Source: Trinickia sp. Y13
GTDB taxonomy: Bacteria > Pseudomonadota > Gammaproteobacteria > Burkholderiales > Burkholderiaceae
Length of the DNA: 64,000 bases
Direction: 5' to 3'
Assembly: GCF_029522115.1 (NCBI RefSeq)
Contig: NZ_JAKWFK010000017.1
Coordinates: forward strand, 1 to 64,000
The translations under genes and the position numbers were made by a program. This document shows positions 53,025 through 63,245 of the stretch, in pieces; position 1 is the stretch's first letter; each line of letters begins with the position of its first letter. The notes beneath the pieces are model-generated. The model was not told the DNA's origin. It saw nothing but the letters and a program-made list of their open reading frames with translations, and did not search any database.

Positions 53025-54188
53025 ATGGCGAGCATTTCGTTACGTGGCGTGCAAAAGGCGTACGGCGACGGTCCGCCGGTGATCCGCGACGTCGATCTCG
53101 AGATCGGCAAGAACGAGTTTTGTGTCTTCCTCGGCCCGTCCGGCTGCGGCAAGTCGACCTTGCTGCGCATGATCGCCGGCCTCGAAGACGTGACCGACGG
53201 CGACGTGTCGATCGGGGGCAAGCTCGTCAACGACGTCCCTGCCGCGCAGCGTGGCGTCGCGATGGTCTTTCAAAGCTACGCGCTGTTTCCGCATATGACC
53301 GTCTACGAGAACATGGCCTTCGGGCTCAAGCTCGCCAAGACGCCCAAGGCCGAGATCGATCGGAAAGTGCGCGACGCCGCGCGCATCCTTCAACTCGACG
53401 CGCTTCTCGATCGGCATCCGAAAGCGCTGTCCGGGGGCCAACGTCAACGCGTGGCGATCGGCCGCGCGATCGTGCGCGAGCCCGGCGTCTTCTTGTTCGA
53501 CGAGCCGCTGTCGAATCTCGATGCCACCTTGCGTGGACAGACGCGCATCGAAATCGCACGGCTGCATCGACAGTTCGCCAATGCCAGCGTCGTCTACGTG
53601 ACGCACGATCAGATCGAAGCGATGACGCTCGCCGACAAAATCGTGCTGCTGCACGCGGGCAACGACACCGAGCGCTTCGGCAGCATCGCGCAAATGGGCG
53701 CGCCGCTCGATCTCTATCACCGGCCCAAGAGCAAATTCGTCGCGGGCTTCATCGGCTCGCCACGCATGAATTTTCTTCCGGCAAAGGTGGCCTCGATCGA
53801 TGCCGACGGCATCGCCATCACGCTCGACGGCGGCGGCGAATCCGTGCGGCTGCCGTTGCAAGGCAAAGATCTAAGCATCGGCGCGCCGGTCACGTTCGGC
53901 GTGCGGCCGGAGCATCTCGAACCCATGCAGGGCGAAGCAACGCAAGCAAGCGAGCCCAGCGCCATTACGCTCGCACGCCCTATCTCCCTCGTCGAAGCGC
54001 TCGGGGAACACAGCTACGTGCACCTCGAGCAACCGGGCGGCGCAGCACTGATCGCCAAAGCGCCCGGCGATGCACGCTTAAAGCAAGGCGAGCGCGCACG
54101 GTTCTGCGCACCGGCGAGCGCCTGCCACCTTTTCGGCGAAGACGGCTTCGCCCTCGCTCCGCTCGACACCATCGAACAACATGCATAA
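53025..54188 (+). CDS. sugar ABC transporter ATP-binding protein (MalK/UgpC type)
   Basis: This 387-residue ATPase energises the permease pair encoded downstream. It has Walker [13 protein letters not shown], the signature [14 protein letters not shown] and Walker [13 protein letters not shown], followed by a C-terminal regulatory OB-type domain as in MalK. Its stop lies 25 bp before the GH42 start. The ATPase is the first gene of the operon, ahead of the binding protein and permeases, which is a common Burkholderia arrangement. Confidence 0.93.
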   Translation: MASISLRGVQKAYGDGPPVIRDVDLEIGKNEFCVFLGPSGCGKSTLLRMIAGLEDVTDGDVSIGGKLVNDVPAAQRGVAMVFQSYALFPHMTVYENMAFGLKLAKTPKAEIDRKVRDAARILQLDALLDRHPKALSGGQRQRVAIGRAIVREPGVFLFDEPLSNLDATLRGQTRIEIARLHRQFANASVVYVTHDQIEAMTLADKIVLLHAGNDTERFGSIAQMGAPLDLYHRPKSKFVAGFIGSPRMNFLPAKVASIDADGIAITLDGGGESVRLPLQGKDLSIGAPVTFGVRPEHLEPMQGEATQASEPSAITLARPISLVEALGEHSYVHLEQPGGAALIAKAPGDARLKQGERARFCAPASACHLFGEDGFALAPLDTIEQHA

Positions 54189-54213
54189 GCGACAACGACA
54201 AGAGGACCGACGA

Positions 54214-56214
54214 ATGCGCCTAGGCGTTTGCTATTACCCCGAGCACTGGCCCGAAGCCATGTGGACAGAGGACGCTGCGCGAATGAAGGCGCTCGGCATC
54301 GACCAAGTGCGGATCGCCGAATTCGCCTGGAGCCGCATCGAACCGGCGCCCGGAGAATTCAATTGGGGTTGGCTCGATCGCGCGATCGATACGCTCGCCG
54401 CCGAGGGCCTCAAAGTCGTCATGTGCACGCCCACGGCCACGCCGCCCAAGTGGCTCATCGATCGCCACCCCGGCATCCTGCCCGTCGGCGCGGACGGAAG
54501 AGCCCGGGGTTTCGGATCGCGCCGCCACTACGATTTTTCGTCGCCCGCCTATTTCGAAGCGTCGAAAGCGATTTGCGAAGCCGTCGCTTCGCGTTATGGG
54601 CAGCACCCGGCTGTCGCCTATTGGCAAACCGACAACGAGTACGGTTGCCATCAAACCGTCGTCAGCTACTCGCCCGCCGCGCTCGCGCGTTTCCGTGCCT
54701 GGTTGAAGGCGCGCTATGGCAACGTCGATACGCTCAATCGCGCTTGGGGCACGGTGTTCTGGAGCATGGAATATCGCAGCTTCGAAGAAATCGACGCCCC
54801 GATCGGCACCGTCACCGAAGCGCATCCGTCGCACCGGCTCGACTATCGGCGCTTTGCCTCCGATGAGGTCAAGCGCTATAACCACATGCAAGTGGAAATC
54901 ATCCGCAAGCATTCGCCCGGTCGTCCCATCGCGCACAACTTCATGCAGTTGTTCACCGAGTTCGATCACTACAAGGTTGCCGACGATTTGGACGTGGCCT
55001 CGTGGGACAGCTATCCGCTCGGCGCGCTCGAAGAGCAATGGTACGAGCCGGAGGTCAAGGCGAAATTCCTGCGCACCGGACACCCGGATTTCGCATCGTT
55101 CAATCACGACCTGTACCGCGGCATGTCGAAGCTGCCGTTCTGGGTGATGGAACAGCAACCGGGCCCGGTCAATTGGGCGAAATGGAATCCCGCGCCGCTT
55201 CCGGGAATGGTGCGCTTGTGGAGTTGGGAAGCCTTCTCCCACGGCGCCGGCTGCGTGTCGTACTTCCGTTGGCGCCAAGCCCCGTTTGCACAGGAGCAAA
55301 TGCATGCGGGACTGCACACGCCCGATAACCAGTTGGACATCGGCGGCAGCGAAGCGCAGCGCGTCGCGCAAGAGATTCGCGCGGTCATCGCAGCCGACGC
55401 CGATGCCGCGGGCGCAGTGCAAACGCCCGTCGCGCTCGTATTCGATTACGAAGCCAAATGGCTGTTCGAAGTGCAGCCGCAAGGGGTGGATTTTCATTAC
55501 CCGCGTTTCGCCGTCGAATACTACTCGGCGCTGCGTGCACTCGGGTTCGACGTCGATATCGTCTCGACGCACGCGCCGCTCGATGGTTACAAGCTCATCG
55601 TCGTGCCGCCGCTGCCCGTCGTCTCCGACGATCTGGTCCGGCGGCTCGAAGCCACGCGCGCGCATGTCGTCCTCGGGCCGCGCACCGGATCGAAGACCGC
55701 CGATTTGCAAATCCCCGCCAACTTGCCGCCCGGGCCACTCGCATCGCTGCTTCCCGCGCGCGTCTGGCGGGTCGAATCGATGCGGCCCAACGTCACCTCG
55801 CGCGTCAGCTTCAGCGGCAGCGTACCCGAGGGCTATGCGCGGCACTGGCGCGATCTGCTCGATGTCAGCGCCCGTGGCGACGCGCAGGCCCCTCAGGTTC
55901 GCGCGGCTTTCGCCGACGGTCATCCCGCCTACGTGAAGCACGGCGCCGTGCATTACCTGGCAAGTCTGTTCGACGAAGCATCGACTCAAGCGCTCTTCGC
56001 CCGCATCGCCCATGAAGCCGGTCTCGCCCCCGAACATCTGGGCGACGCCGTGCGGATGAGCCGGCGCGGCGGCCTGACGTGGGTGTTCAACTACGGCCCC
56101 GACGCGTATCGGTTACCGGCGGAGATACCCGACGATGCTTTCGTGATCGGCGCACACCATATCGAAGCGCAAGGCGTCGCGGCCTACCGAACGCCTCGTC
56201 GAGAGCCCCGCTGA
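54214..56214 (+). CDS. beta-galactosidase, glycoside hydrolase family 42
   Basis: This 666-residue enzyme begins [17 protein letters not shown], a GH42 hallmark. The acid/base glutamate sits in [11 protein letters not shown] (about residue 147) and the likely nucleophile in [11 protein letters not shown] (about residue 313). A trimerisation-type Rossmann domain and small C-terminal domain follow ([11 protein letters not shown]). It has no signal peptide, so it hydrolyses imported galactosides or galacto-oligosaccharides in the cytoplasm. The ATG at 54214 has AGAGGA upstream; an earlier ATG at 54181 overlaps the ATPase gene and is less likely. Confidence 0.93.
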   Translation: MRLGVCYYPEHWPEAMWTEDAARMKALGIDQVRIAEFAWSRIEPAPGEFNWGWLDRAIDTLAAEGLKVVMCTPTATPPKWLIDRHPGILPVGADGRARGFGSRRHYDFSSPAYFEASKAICEAVASRYGQHPAVAYWQTDNEYGCHQTVVSYSPAALARFRAWLKARYGNVDTLNRAWGTVFWSMEYRSFEEIDAPIGTVTEAHPSHRLDYRRFASDEVKRYNHMQVEIIRKHSPGRPIAHNFMQLFTEFDHYKVADDLDVASWDSYPLGALEEQWYEPEVKAKFLRTGHPDFASFNHDLYRGMSKLPFWVMEQQPGPVNWAKWNPAPLPGMVRLWSWEAFSHGAGCVSYFRWRQAPFAQEQMHAGLHTPDNQLDIGGSEAQRVAQEIRAVIAADADAAGAVQTPVALVFDYEAKWLFEVQPQGVDFHYPRFAVEYYSALRALGFDVDIVSTHAPLDGYKLIVVPPLPVVSDDLVRRLEATRAHVVLGPRTGSKTADLQIPANLPPGPLASLLPARVWRVESMRPNVTSRVSFSGSVPEGYARHWRDLLDVSARGDAQAPQVRAAFADGHPAYVKHGAVHYLASLFDEASTQALFARIAHEAGLAPEHLGDAVRMSRRGGLTWVFNYGPDAYRLPAEIPDDAFVIGAHHIEAQGVAAYRTPRREPR

Positions 56215-56275
56215 ATGCAGCGCAAACCGGACCCAAACGTAGCACCGACAACGACGTAAAACACAGGAGACAGGC

Positions 56276-57529
56276 ATGACGTACAAACCCCGCACCATGC
56301 TCGCTGCCGTCGCGCTCGCCTCGGCCGTCGCGACGGGCGCGCTCGCCACGGCCGCTCAGGCCGGCACGCTCGAAGTGAACATCGCGTTCAAGGGCGCAAG
56401 CCAACGCGCGGTCTGGACTCAAGTGATCGACGAGTTCAAGAAGACCCACCCCGGCACCGATGTCAAAGTGGCGTTCATCGACGAAGAAGCGTACAAAGTG
56501 CAGCTTCCGGCATGGTTGACGACGGCGCCGCCCGACATCGTGAACTGGCACGACGGCGAACGCATGGCGTACTACGCACAGCGCGGTTTGTTCGAAGACT
56601 TATCGAGCGACTGGGCCAAGAACGGATGGGACAACACGTACGCGTCGACCAAGGAAGCATCGTCGTATAAGGGCAAGCAATACGCCGCGCCGACCGTCTA
56701 CTACTCGTGGGGCATGTTCTATCGAAAAGATCTGTTCCAAAAGGTCGGCATCACCGGCGAGCCGAAAACTTGGAACGACTTCCTCGACGATTGCAAAAAG
56801 CTGAAAGCGGCCGGCATCACGCCGATCGCCGTGGCCGGACGCGACGCGTGGACACTGGCCGGCTGGTTCGACTATCTGGACCTGCGTTTGAACGGCAACG
56901 CTTTCCATCAAAAGCTGATGGCCGGCGAAGTGCCCTACACCGACGCGCGCGTGAAGAAGGTCTACACCACGTGGAAGCAGTTGCTCGATGCGGGCTACTT
57001 CATCGACAACTCGCTCTCCTACGATCTCGATGCCGCGCAGCCGTTCCTGTTCCAAGGCAAAGCGGCGATGATGCTGATGGGCACGTTCATCACGGGGGGC
57101 TTCTCGCCGACCGTGAAGTCCGAAATGGGCTACTTCCAATTCCCGATCATCGACGCGAACGTGCCGACCGCCGAGGACGGCCCCGTCGAAACGCTCAACA
57201 TTCCGGCGAAGGCGAAGAACAAGGCGGATGCTCACGCCTTCCTCGCGTTCACCGAAACGCCGGAGATCGGCGCTCAACTCGGGAAAGGCCTTGGCTCGCT
57301 GTCTGCGAACAGCAAATCGCCGGAGCCGGAAGATCCGATTTCGAAGATCGGTTTCCAAATTCTGTCGAATACGAAGGGCGGCATCGCGCAGTTCTACGAT
57401 CGCGACATGACCAAGGAGATGGCCGACGAAGGGATGAAGGGGATGCAGCAGTTCGTGTCCGATCCGACCAAGCTCGACGCGATCCTGGCGCAACTCGAGC
57501 AGACTCGGCAACGCATCTATAAGAAGTAA
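56276..57529 (+). CDS. extracellular sugar-binding protein of the ABC transporter
   Basis: This 417-residue protein has a Sec signal peptide (basic MTYKPRT, hydrophobic LAAVALASAVATGALATAA, cleavage after AQA at about residue 29). The family-1 solute-binding fold follows (VNIAFKGASQRAVWTQVIDE; PTVYYSWGMFYRKDLFQKVG). It captures the sugar in the periplasm for the two permeases encoded next. AGGAGA precedes the ATG. Confidence 0.93.
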   Translation: MTYKPRTMLAAVALASAVATGALATAAQAGTLEVNIAFKGASQRAVWTQVIDEFKKTHPGTDVKVAFIDEEAYKVQLPAWLTTAPPDIVNWHDGERMAYYAQRGLFEDLSSDWAKNGWDNTYASTKEASSYKGKQYAAPTVYYSWGMFYRKDLFQKVGITGEPKTWNDFLDDCKKLKAAGITPIAVAGRDAWTLAGWFDYLDLRLNGNAFHQKLMAGEVPYTDARVKKVYTTWKQLLDAGYFIDNSLSYDLDAAQPFLFQGKAAMMLMGTFITGGFSPTVKSEMGYFQFPIIDANVPTAEDGPVETLNIPAKAKNKADAHAFLAFTETPEIGAQLGKGLGSLSANSKSPEPEDPISKIGFQILSNTKGGIAQFYDRDMTKEMADEGMKGMQQFVSDPTKLDAILAQLEQTRQRIYKK

Positions 57530-57607
57530 GCGCGTGATCGCGCGCGACGTCGATTAGCTTCGCTATCCCCGTCGCGCGCGCACGCTTAGTTCCATCAGGA
57601 GGTTGCC

Positions 57608-58576
57608 GTGTCTCACCTCGTCACTCATCGCTCCGATAGCGCCGCCAATCCGGCGCCGGGCGATGGCGTTTCCCCGACGCCGCGCGCGAGCCGTCCTGCC
57701 GGGCGCGGGCGCCGCCGCGCGTCGCCGACCGCGCGCCAGCAGCGCCGCGCGGCATGCCTGTTTCTCGCGCCGGCCTGCTTGATGGTGGCGATCTACGTCA
57801 TCTGGCCCGTGTTGTCGACGATTCGCCTCAGTTTCTACAGCTGGGACGGCATGACCGATGCGACGTTCGTGGGGCTCGCCAATTACATCGAGCTCTTCCA
57901 TGCCGCGACCTTCTACACCGCGCTGAAAAACAACGTCATTTGGCTCGCGATGTTTTTGCTTGCGCCGCCGATGGGCCTTGCGATCGCGCTGTATTTGAAT
58001 CAAGCCGTGGCCGGCATCCGCATCGTCAAATCGCTGTTCTTTGCACCGTTCGTGCTGTCGGGCGTCGTGGTCGGCCTCATCTTCTCGTGGTTTTACGACC
58101 CCACGTTCGGGCTGCTCGCGCTCATCGTCGGGCACGGCATTCCCGTTCTAGGCGATCCTCGATATGCGACGCCTGGCATCATCCTCGCCGCACTGTGGCC
58201 GCAAACGGCGTACTGCATGATTCTCTACCTCACGGGCCTGACGACGCTCAACAGCGAGCAGATCGAAGCGGCCCGCATGGAAGGCGCAAAAGGATGGTCG
58301 TTGCTGTGGCACGTCATCCTTCCGCAATTAAGGCCCACGACGTTCATGGCGATCGTCGTCACCGTCATCGGGGCATTGCGCAGCTTCGATTTGATTTCGG
58401 TCATGACGGGCGGCGGACCGTTCGAAAGCTCGACCGTGCTCGCCTACTACATGTACGACCAGGCGATCAAATACTACCGGCTTGGCTACTCCGCCGCGAT
58501 CGCCGTGGTGTTGTTTGCGATCATGCTGCTGTATATCGTCTATCACTTGCGCCGGTTGCTCAGGAACGAACGTTAA
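57608..58576 (+). CDS. sugar ABC transporter permease (MalF type)
   Basis: This 322-residue inner-membrane protein has six predicted membrane helices (first at about residues 53-75, LFLAPACLMVAIYVIWPVLS) and the EAA loop that contacts the ATPase (EQIEAARMEGAKGWSLLWHV, about 219-238). A Pro/Arg-rich cytoplasmic N-terminus of ~50 residues precedes the first helix. AGGAGG lies upstream of the GTG at 57608; this start is supported by it. Confidence 0.92.
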   Translation: MSHLVTHRSDSAANPAPGDGVSPTPRASRPAGRGRRRASPTARQQRRAACLFLAPACLMVAIYVIWPVLSTIRLSFYSWDGMTDATFVGLANYIELFHAATFYTALKNNVIWLAMFLLAPPMGLAIALYLNQAVAGIRIVKSLFFAPFVLSGVVVGLIFSWFYDPTFGLLALIVGHGIPVLGDPRYATPGIILAALWPQTAYCMILYLTGLTTLNSEQIEAARMEGAKGWSLLWHVILPQLRPTTFMAIVVTVIGALRSFDLISVMTGGGPFESSTVLAYYMYDQAIKYYRLGYSAAIAVVLFAIMLLYIVYHLRRLLRNER

Positions 58577-58588
58577 GGAGTGCTGATT

Positions 58589-59440
58589 ATGTTTCCCATG
58601 CCGGTCGAGAAATGGAAGCCCGTATCGCGCCGCGCCTACCAATTGTCGCTGCCGGTCGCGCTCGTGATTTGGCTGCTGCCGATGATTGCGGTGATGGTGA
58701 CTTCGATAAGATCCACGGAAGAACTCAGCGAAGGCAATTATTGGGGATGGCCGAAGCACTTCTCGCTCATCGAGAACTATCGGGAAGCGCTCACGACATC
58801 GCCCATGCTGCACTACTTCTGGAACAGCGTGCAAATCACGCTGCCCGCGGTGGCCGGCGCCATCGCACTGGCGGCGCTGGCGGGCTTTGCGCTTGCCGTC
58901 TATCGGTTCCCCGGAAACTCCGCACTGTTCGCAACGTTCGTTGCGGGAAACTTCGTGCCGATCCAAGTGCTGATGATCCCGGTGCGCGACTTGTCATTGC
59001 ACCTCGGCTTGTACAACACGGTTAGCGGCTTGATCCTGTTTCATCTCTCGTTTCAAACCGGCTTTTGCGCGCTGTTTCTACGCAACTTCATCAAACAGTT
59101 GCCGTTCGAGCTGATCGAAGCGGCTCGGATCGAAGGCGCGAACGAATGGACCGTGTTCTTTCGGATCGTGCTGCCGTTGATTCGACCGGCGTTGGCGGCG
59201 CTCGGCATTCTCGTCTTCACTTTCGTGTGGAACGACTATTTCTGGGCGCTGTGCCTCACGCAAGGGGACGATGCCGCGCCCATCACGGTAGGCGTGGCCG
59301 CGCTCAAAGGCCAATGGACGACCGCTTGGAATCTCGTCTCGGCCGGGTCGATTCTCGCCGCGTTGCCGTCGGTGGCAATGTTCTTCGCCATGCAGAAGCA
59401 TTTCGTCGCGGGACTCACGTTCGGGGCGACGAAGGGGTGA
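58589..59440 (+). CDS. sugar ABC transporter permease (MalG type)
   Basis: This 283-residue protein has six membrane helices and the EAA loop ELIEAARIEGANEWTVFFRI (about 179-198). It pairs with the preceding permease. The ATG at 58589 is preceded by AAGGAG; a GTG at 58580 would add three residues. It is the last gene of the LacI-controlled cassette. Confidence 0.92.
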   Translation: MFPMPVEKWKPVSRRAYQLSLPVALVIWLLPMIAVMVTSIRSTEELSEGNYWGWPKHFSLIENYREALTTSPMLHYFWNSVQITLPAVAGAIALAALAGFALAVYRFPGNSALFATFVAGNFVPIQVLMIPVRDLSLHLGLYNTVSGLILFHLSFQTGFCALFLRNFIKQLPFELIEAARIEGANEWTVFFRIVLPLIRPALAALGILVFTFVWNDYFWALCLTQGDDAAPITVGVAALKGQWTTAWNLVSAGSILAALPSVAMFFAMQKHFVAGLTFGATKG

Positions 59441-59519
59441 ATCCGTCGCTCGGGCCTGATGCCTTCGGATCAACGAGGCGTCAGGCCTAAGCGCACCCAT
59501 GCCACCAATCGGGCTTTTA

Positions 59520-59542
59520 ATCATTCACTGCCAGTGAATGAT
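59520..59542. promoter_or_regulatory. perfect inverted repeat upstream of the nitroreductase gene
   Basis: ATCATTCACT (59520-59529) and AGTGAATGAT (59533-59542) form a 10-bp perfect inverted repeat with a 3-nt spacer, 76 bp before the nitroreductase start. The symmetry and short spacer suit a TetR-type or other dimeric repressor. No regulator gene is adjacent. It has no T-run, so it is not a convincing terminator for the sugar operon. Confidence 0.55.
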
Positions 59543-59618
59543 CTTCTTCCGCCTCGCGCATTATCATTTTCGGGTGAAATCCTTATCCTGATGCGACCGC
59601 ATTTAGGAAAGGATAGGA

Positions 59619-60236
59619 ATGAAGATCGACGCCATGCTCGCACTGATCGAGCGACGTGTTTCGGCCAACCGATTCGACGCGACCCACGTATTGCCGGATA
59701 CGGTGATCGGCGAACTCGTGCGTCTCGCGACGCGCGCGCCGACCGCATATCACTTGCAGAACTGGCGGTTCGTGGCGGTCAAGACGCCCGAAGCGAAAGC
59801 CACGTTACGCGCGCTTGCTTACGATCAAGCGAAGGTATCCGACGCCGCTGTCACGTTCATCGTCTGCGGGCAACTGCCGGATGCGCTGCGTATCCATGAA
59901 AGACTGAGCCCTTTCGTCGAAAGCGGCCATATGACGGCGGAGACATCGTCGAGTTGGCAAGACGGTGCGCGAGCGCAATACGCGAACCCTCGGGACGCCC
60001 GCGATGAAGCCGTGCGTTCGGCGAGCCTCGGCGCAGCTACGCTGATCTATGCCGCCGAAGCGATGGGCTTCGTCTCGGGAGCCATGGGGGGATTCGACGC
60101 CGAAGGCGTGGCGCGCGCGTTTGCACTTGGCGCCGACGAAGTGCCCGTCATGCTCGTTTGCGTGGGTCGCGCCGCGCCGGGCAACTGGCCGCAAAAGCCG
60201 CGTCGCCCGCTGTCGGAAGTGCTGGTCATCGCATGA
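59619..60236 (+). CDS. nitroreductase-family protein
   Basis: This 205-residue FMN-dependent oxidoreductase begins MKIDAMLALIERRVSANRFD and has the family's R-APTAYHLQNWRFVAV segment (about 35-49) and a C-terminal glycine-rich MGFVSGAMGGFDAEGV region. Substrates of such enzymes are nitro compounds, quinones or similar. AAAGGA precedes the start. The stop overlaps the next gene by ATGA, so it is coupled to the EamA transporter. Confidence 0.88.
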   Translation: MKIDAMLALIERRVSANRFDATHVLPDTVIGELVRLATRAPTAYHLQNWRFVAVKTPEAKATLRALAYDQAKVSDAAVTFIVCGQLPDALRIHERLSPFVESGHMTAETSSSWQDGARAQYANPRDARDEAVRSASLGAATLIYAAEAMGFVSGAMGGFDAEGVARAFALGADEVPVMLVCVGRAAPGNWPQKPRRPLSEVLVIA

Positions 60237-61081
60237 AAACCACCGGCCAGGATGTGCTGCTCACCGCGATCGCGCCTATGGTGTGGGGCAGCACCTATAT
60301 CGTCACGACTCAGTTTCTGCCTAATTTTTCGCCGATGACGGTCGCGATGCTGCGCGCGTTGCCGGCCGGGTTGTTGCTGCTCCTCATCGTGCGCCAACTG
60401 CCGCGCGGCATCTGGTGGTGGCGCGTCTTCGTTCTGGGCGCACTCAATATCTCGATCTTTTTGAGCATGCTGTTCGTCGCGGCCTACCGGCTCCCAGGCG
60501 GTGTGGCGGGCACGGTTGCGGCAGTGCAACCGCTATTCGCGGTCTTCTTGGCGAGGCTGTTGCTTTCGAGCGCTATTCGCCCTCTATCCATCTTGGCCGC
60601 GTTGCTTGGCGTCGCCGGCGTCGCGTTGCTCGTGTTGACGCCGCGCGCCGCGCTCGATTCGATCGGGATCGCCGCCGGCCTTGCGGGCGCGGCGTCCATG
60701 GCCGTCGGCAATATCCTCACGCGTAAGTGGCAACCGCCCGTGTCGCTGCTTACCTTCACGGCGTGGCAATTGACTGCCGGGGGCATATTGCTGGTACCGG
60801 TCGTTTTGGCGTTTGCGCCGACACTGCCTGCGCCGACGGCGATCAATCTCGCGGCGCTGGCATGGCTCGGGTTGATCGGGGCGGCGCTCACGTACGTGCT
60901 CTGGTTTCGGGGCATCGCTCGACTCGACGCCACGGCGGTTTCGCCGCTGCTGTTCATCAGCCCGTTGACGGCGGTCACTTTGGGCTGGACCTTCCTTGAT
61001 CAAACGCTTAGCCCCATTCAAATCGCCGGTGTAGGATTCGTGATCGGAAGCATCTGGCTGAGCCAACGGCCCGCTCGCTAA
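60233..61081 (+). CDS. EamA-family (DMT superfamily) transporter
   Basis: This 282-residue membrane protein has ten predicted helices in two EamA repeats (first repeat from TAIAPMVWGSTYIVTTQFLP; second from GLAGAASMAVGNILTRKWQP). Family members export amino acids or other metabolites; the substrate is unknown. The start overlaps the nitroreductase stop, suggesting that the two are made together. Confidence 0.88.
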   Translation: MKTTGQDVLLTAIAPMVWGSTYIVTTQFLPNFSPMTVAMLRALPAGLLLLLIVRQLPRGIWWWRVFVLGALNISIFLSMLFVAAYRLPGGVAGTVAAVQPLFAVFLARLLLSSAIRPLSILAALLGVAGVALLVLTPRAALDSIGIAAGLAGAASMAVGNILTRKWQPPVSLLTFTAWQLTAGGILLVPVVLAFAPTLPAPTAINLAALAWLGLIGAALTYVLWFRGIARLDATAVSPLLFISPLTAVTLGWTFLDQTLSPIQIAGVGFVIGSIWLSQRPAR

Positions 61082-61138
61082 GGCCGCGCGCCACCGGTGC
61101 CCGCCATTCATCGTTCACCCTACCGAGAGACATCCGCC

Positions 61139-61939
61139 ATGCGATTCGTGCGTCTTGCCGTTGCGTTGCTCGCTGTTCTCGCTTCAACGTCGGCCCTCGC
61201 GAAAATGGTCGCCCAACCCGTTAGCTGGACGTTGGGCGGTACGACTTTCAAGAGCTTGCTTGTTTATGACGATGCAACTCAAGCCAAGCGGCCAGGGCTC
61301 GTGATGGTGCCGAACTGGACCGGCGTCAACGATATCGCTATTGCAAAAGCGAAAAGAATCGCCGGCAAGGACTACGTCATTTTGCTGACGGACATGTACG
61401 GGGAAAGCGTGCGGCCGAAAAATGACGCGGAAGCGAAGGCGGCTGTCGCGCCGCTTTATCAGGATCGAAATCTGATGCGCGCACGCATCGACAAAGCTTT
61501 CGATCAACTTAAGGCCGAGGCCGCGCATGCGCCGATCGATCTTTCGCGTCTCGCAGCCATCGGATTTTGCTTCGGCGGTGCGGTGGTGCTCGACCTTGCG
61601 CGCAGTGGCGCCGACGCCAAAGCCGTGGTTGCATTTCATGGCGATTTGAGCACGGACGACCCCTCGCTCGCTTCGCGTATCAAGGCCCGCGTGCTGGCCA
61701 TCAACGGCTCCGACGACGCCTTCACCATGCCCGACGTGCCGAAGTTCACCGAGCAAATGAAGCAGAGCCCGGCCGATTGGCAGTTCGTCGAGATCGGGCA
61801 TGTCGTGCACTGCTTCACGGAGACGGAAGCGACCGGCAAGACGGGCAATTGCCGGTACGACGAGAAAGCGGCGGCGCGCTCGTATCGGATGATGCGGGAT
61901 TGGTTGGCGGAGAGCTTTGGGAGCGAGATGAAGCAATAG
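61139..61939 (+). CDS. secreted dienelactone-hydrolase-family protein
   Basis: This 266-residue alpha/beta hydrolase has a signal peptide (MRFVRLAVALLAVLASTSALA) and a nucleophile elbow GFCFGG containing a cysteine, as in dienelactone hydrolases. The later aspartate (INGSDDAFT) and histidine (EIGHVVHCF) complete a Cys-Asp-His triad. A periplasmic location is expected. Its natural substrate is unknown. It follows the EamA gene on the same strand after 57 nt. Confidence 0.88.
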   Translation: MRFVRLAVALLAVLASTSALAKMVAQPVSWTLGGTTFKSLLVYDDATQAKRPGLVMVPNWTGVNDIAIAKAKRIAGKDYVILLTDMYGESVRPKNDAEAKAAVAPLYQDRNLMRARIDKAFDQLKAEAAHAPIDLSRLAAIGFCFGGAVVLDLARSGADAKAVVAFHGDLSTDDPSLASRIKARVLAINGSDDAFTMPDVPKFTEQMKQSPADWQFVEIGHVVHCFTETEATGKTGNCRYDEKAAARSYRMMRDWLAESFGSEMKQ

Positions 61940-61954
61940 GCATCGAATCGTCTT

Positions 61955-63187
61955 TCAAAACCGCTCGACGCGAAACGGCGTGGGGTCCACCACCGTCCGC
62001 TCGCCTGTCATCATCTCGGCAATCAACCGCCCCGTCACGGGCCCGAGCGTCAGCCCATGATGCGCGTGGCCGAACGCGAACCACAGGCCCTTTTCTTTCG
62101 CGGCCGGGCCGATGATCGGCATCATGTCGGGCGTGCACGGACGGCAGCCCAGCCACGGGTCATCGTCTACCCGCTCACCCAACGGAAAGACCGCGCGCGC
62201 AATCGGTTCGACCGCATCGAGTTGCACGGGCGTCTTACGCGAATCGCGACGACCGAATTCAGCGCCTGTCGTCAATCGAATACCGCGCGCCATCGGCGCG
62301 ATCAAATAGCCGATCTCGGCGTCGAGCACGGGACGGTTCAGCCGCGCGCCGTTTCGTGCCGCGTAGTGCATGTGATAGCCGCGTTTCACGGCCAGCGGAA
62401 GCGAATAGCCGAACTTGCGCGCCACCTCTTTCGACCACGGTCCCAACGCGACGACGACAGATGCCGCCTCGATTTGCCCATGCTCCGTCGTGACGCGCCA
62501 TGATCGTTCGAGCGTATTGGCGTCGCCGATCAACACCGTGCCGCCGCTTCGCTCGAACAGCTTCACGTAAGCGGTGACGAGCCCGCCCGGATCGCTAACC
62601 GAATCCGACGACGGGTAACGAACCCCGCCAATCAGCACCGAGTTCAACGCCGGCTCGGCCGCCTGGAATGCCGACCGATCGAGCGCTTCGTATTCCACAC
62701 CGTACTCGGCATGCCACCGCTGCGCCTCCGCCAGCGCCTTAAGCATGACGCGTTCGGTGCGAAACGCCTTGATCCAGCCGCCATTGCGCACCAGCGATTG
62801 CGCCCCCGCCGCATCGATCAACGCGCGATGCTCGGCGATGCAGTGCTCGATCAGCGTCGAATAGGCGCGCGCGATCTTCGCATGCCGATCGGCGCGCGAG
62901 TGGTACCAATACCGATAGAGAAACGGCAACAGAGCCGGCACGGCCGAGGGATGGTAGCGAACGTCCGTCGCGCGGTTGCCGGCGTAATGCACGAGCGACG
63001 CCAGATCGCGCGGAAATGCGTAGGGGTAGACGCCTTCGCGCTGGATCAGTCCGGCATTTCCGAACGACGTCTCGTGACCCGGCGCTCGACGGTCCACGAG
63101 CGCCACCGATAGATTGCGGCGCTGCAACTGCAACGCCACCGAGACGCCGACGATGCCGCCGCCCAGCACGACGATATCGAACTTCAT
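61955..63187 (-). CDS. DadA-like FAD-dependent D-amino-acid oxidoreductase
   Basis: This 410-residue flavoprotein starts MKFDIVVLGGGIVGVSVALQ (FAD motif) and has the DAO fold with late motifs (GCRPCTPDMMPIIGPA; WFAFGHAHHGLTLGPVTG). It would oxidise D-amino acids or similar amines. I start it at 63185-63187 because the FAD motif begins at once; the upstream frame is unlike protein. It is followed upstream, on the same strand, by an amidase, so the pair may act on N-acyl or amide substrates in series (inference). Confidence 0.88.
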   Translation of the reverse strand: MKFDIVVLGGGIVGVSVALQLQRRNLSVALVDRRAPGHETSFGNAGLIQREGVYPYAFPRDLASLVHYAGNRATDVRYHPSAVPALLPFLYRYWYHSRADRHAKIARAYSTLIEHCIAEHRALIDAAGAQSLVRNGGWIKAFRTERVMLKALAEAQRWHAEYGVEYEALDRSAFQAAEPALNSVLIGGVRYPSSDSVSDPGGLVTAYVKLFERSGGTVLIGDANTLERSWRVTTEHGQIEAASVVVALGPWSKEVARKFGYSLPLAVKRGYHMHYAARNGARLNRPVLDAEIGYLIAPMARGIRLTTGAEFGRRDSRKTPVQLDAVEPIARAVFPLGERVDDDPWLGCRPCTPDMMPIIGPAAKEKGLWFAFGHAHHGLTLGPVTGRLIAEMMTGERTVVDPTPFRVERF

Positions 63188-63245
63188 TGCTTGGCTTCGC
63201 TCATCATTGAGTTGACATTCGGTCGTTCGATCGGATCGATCATCG

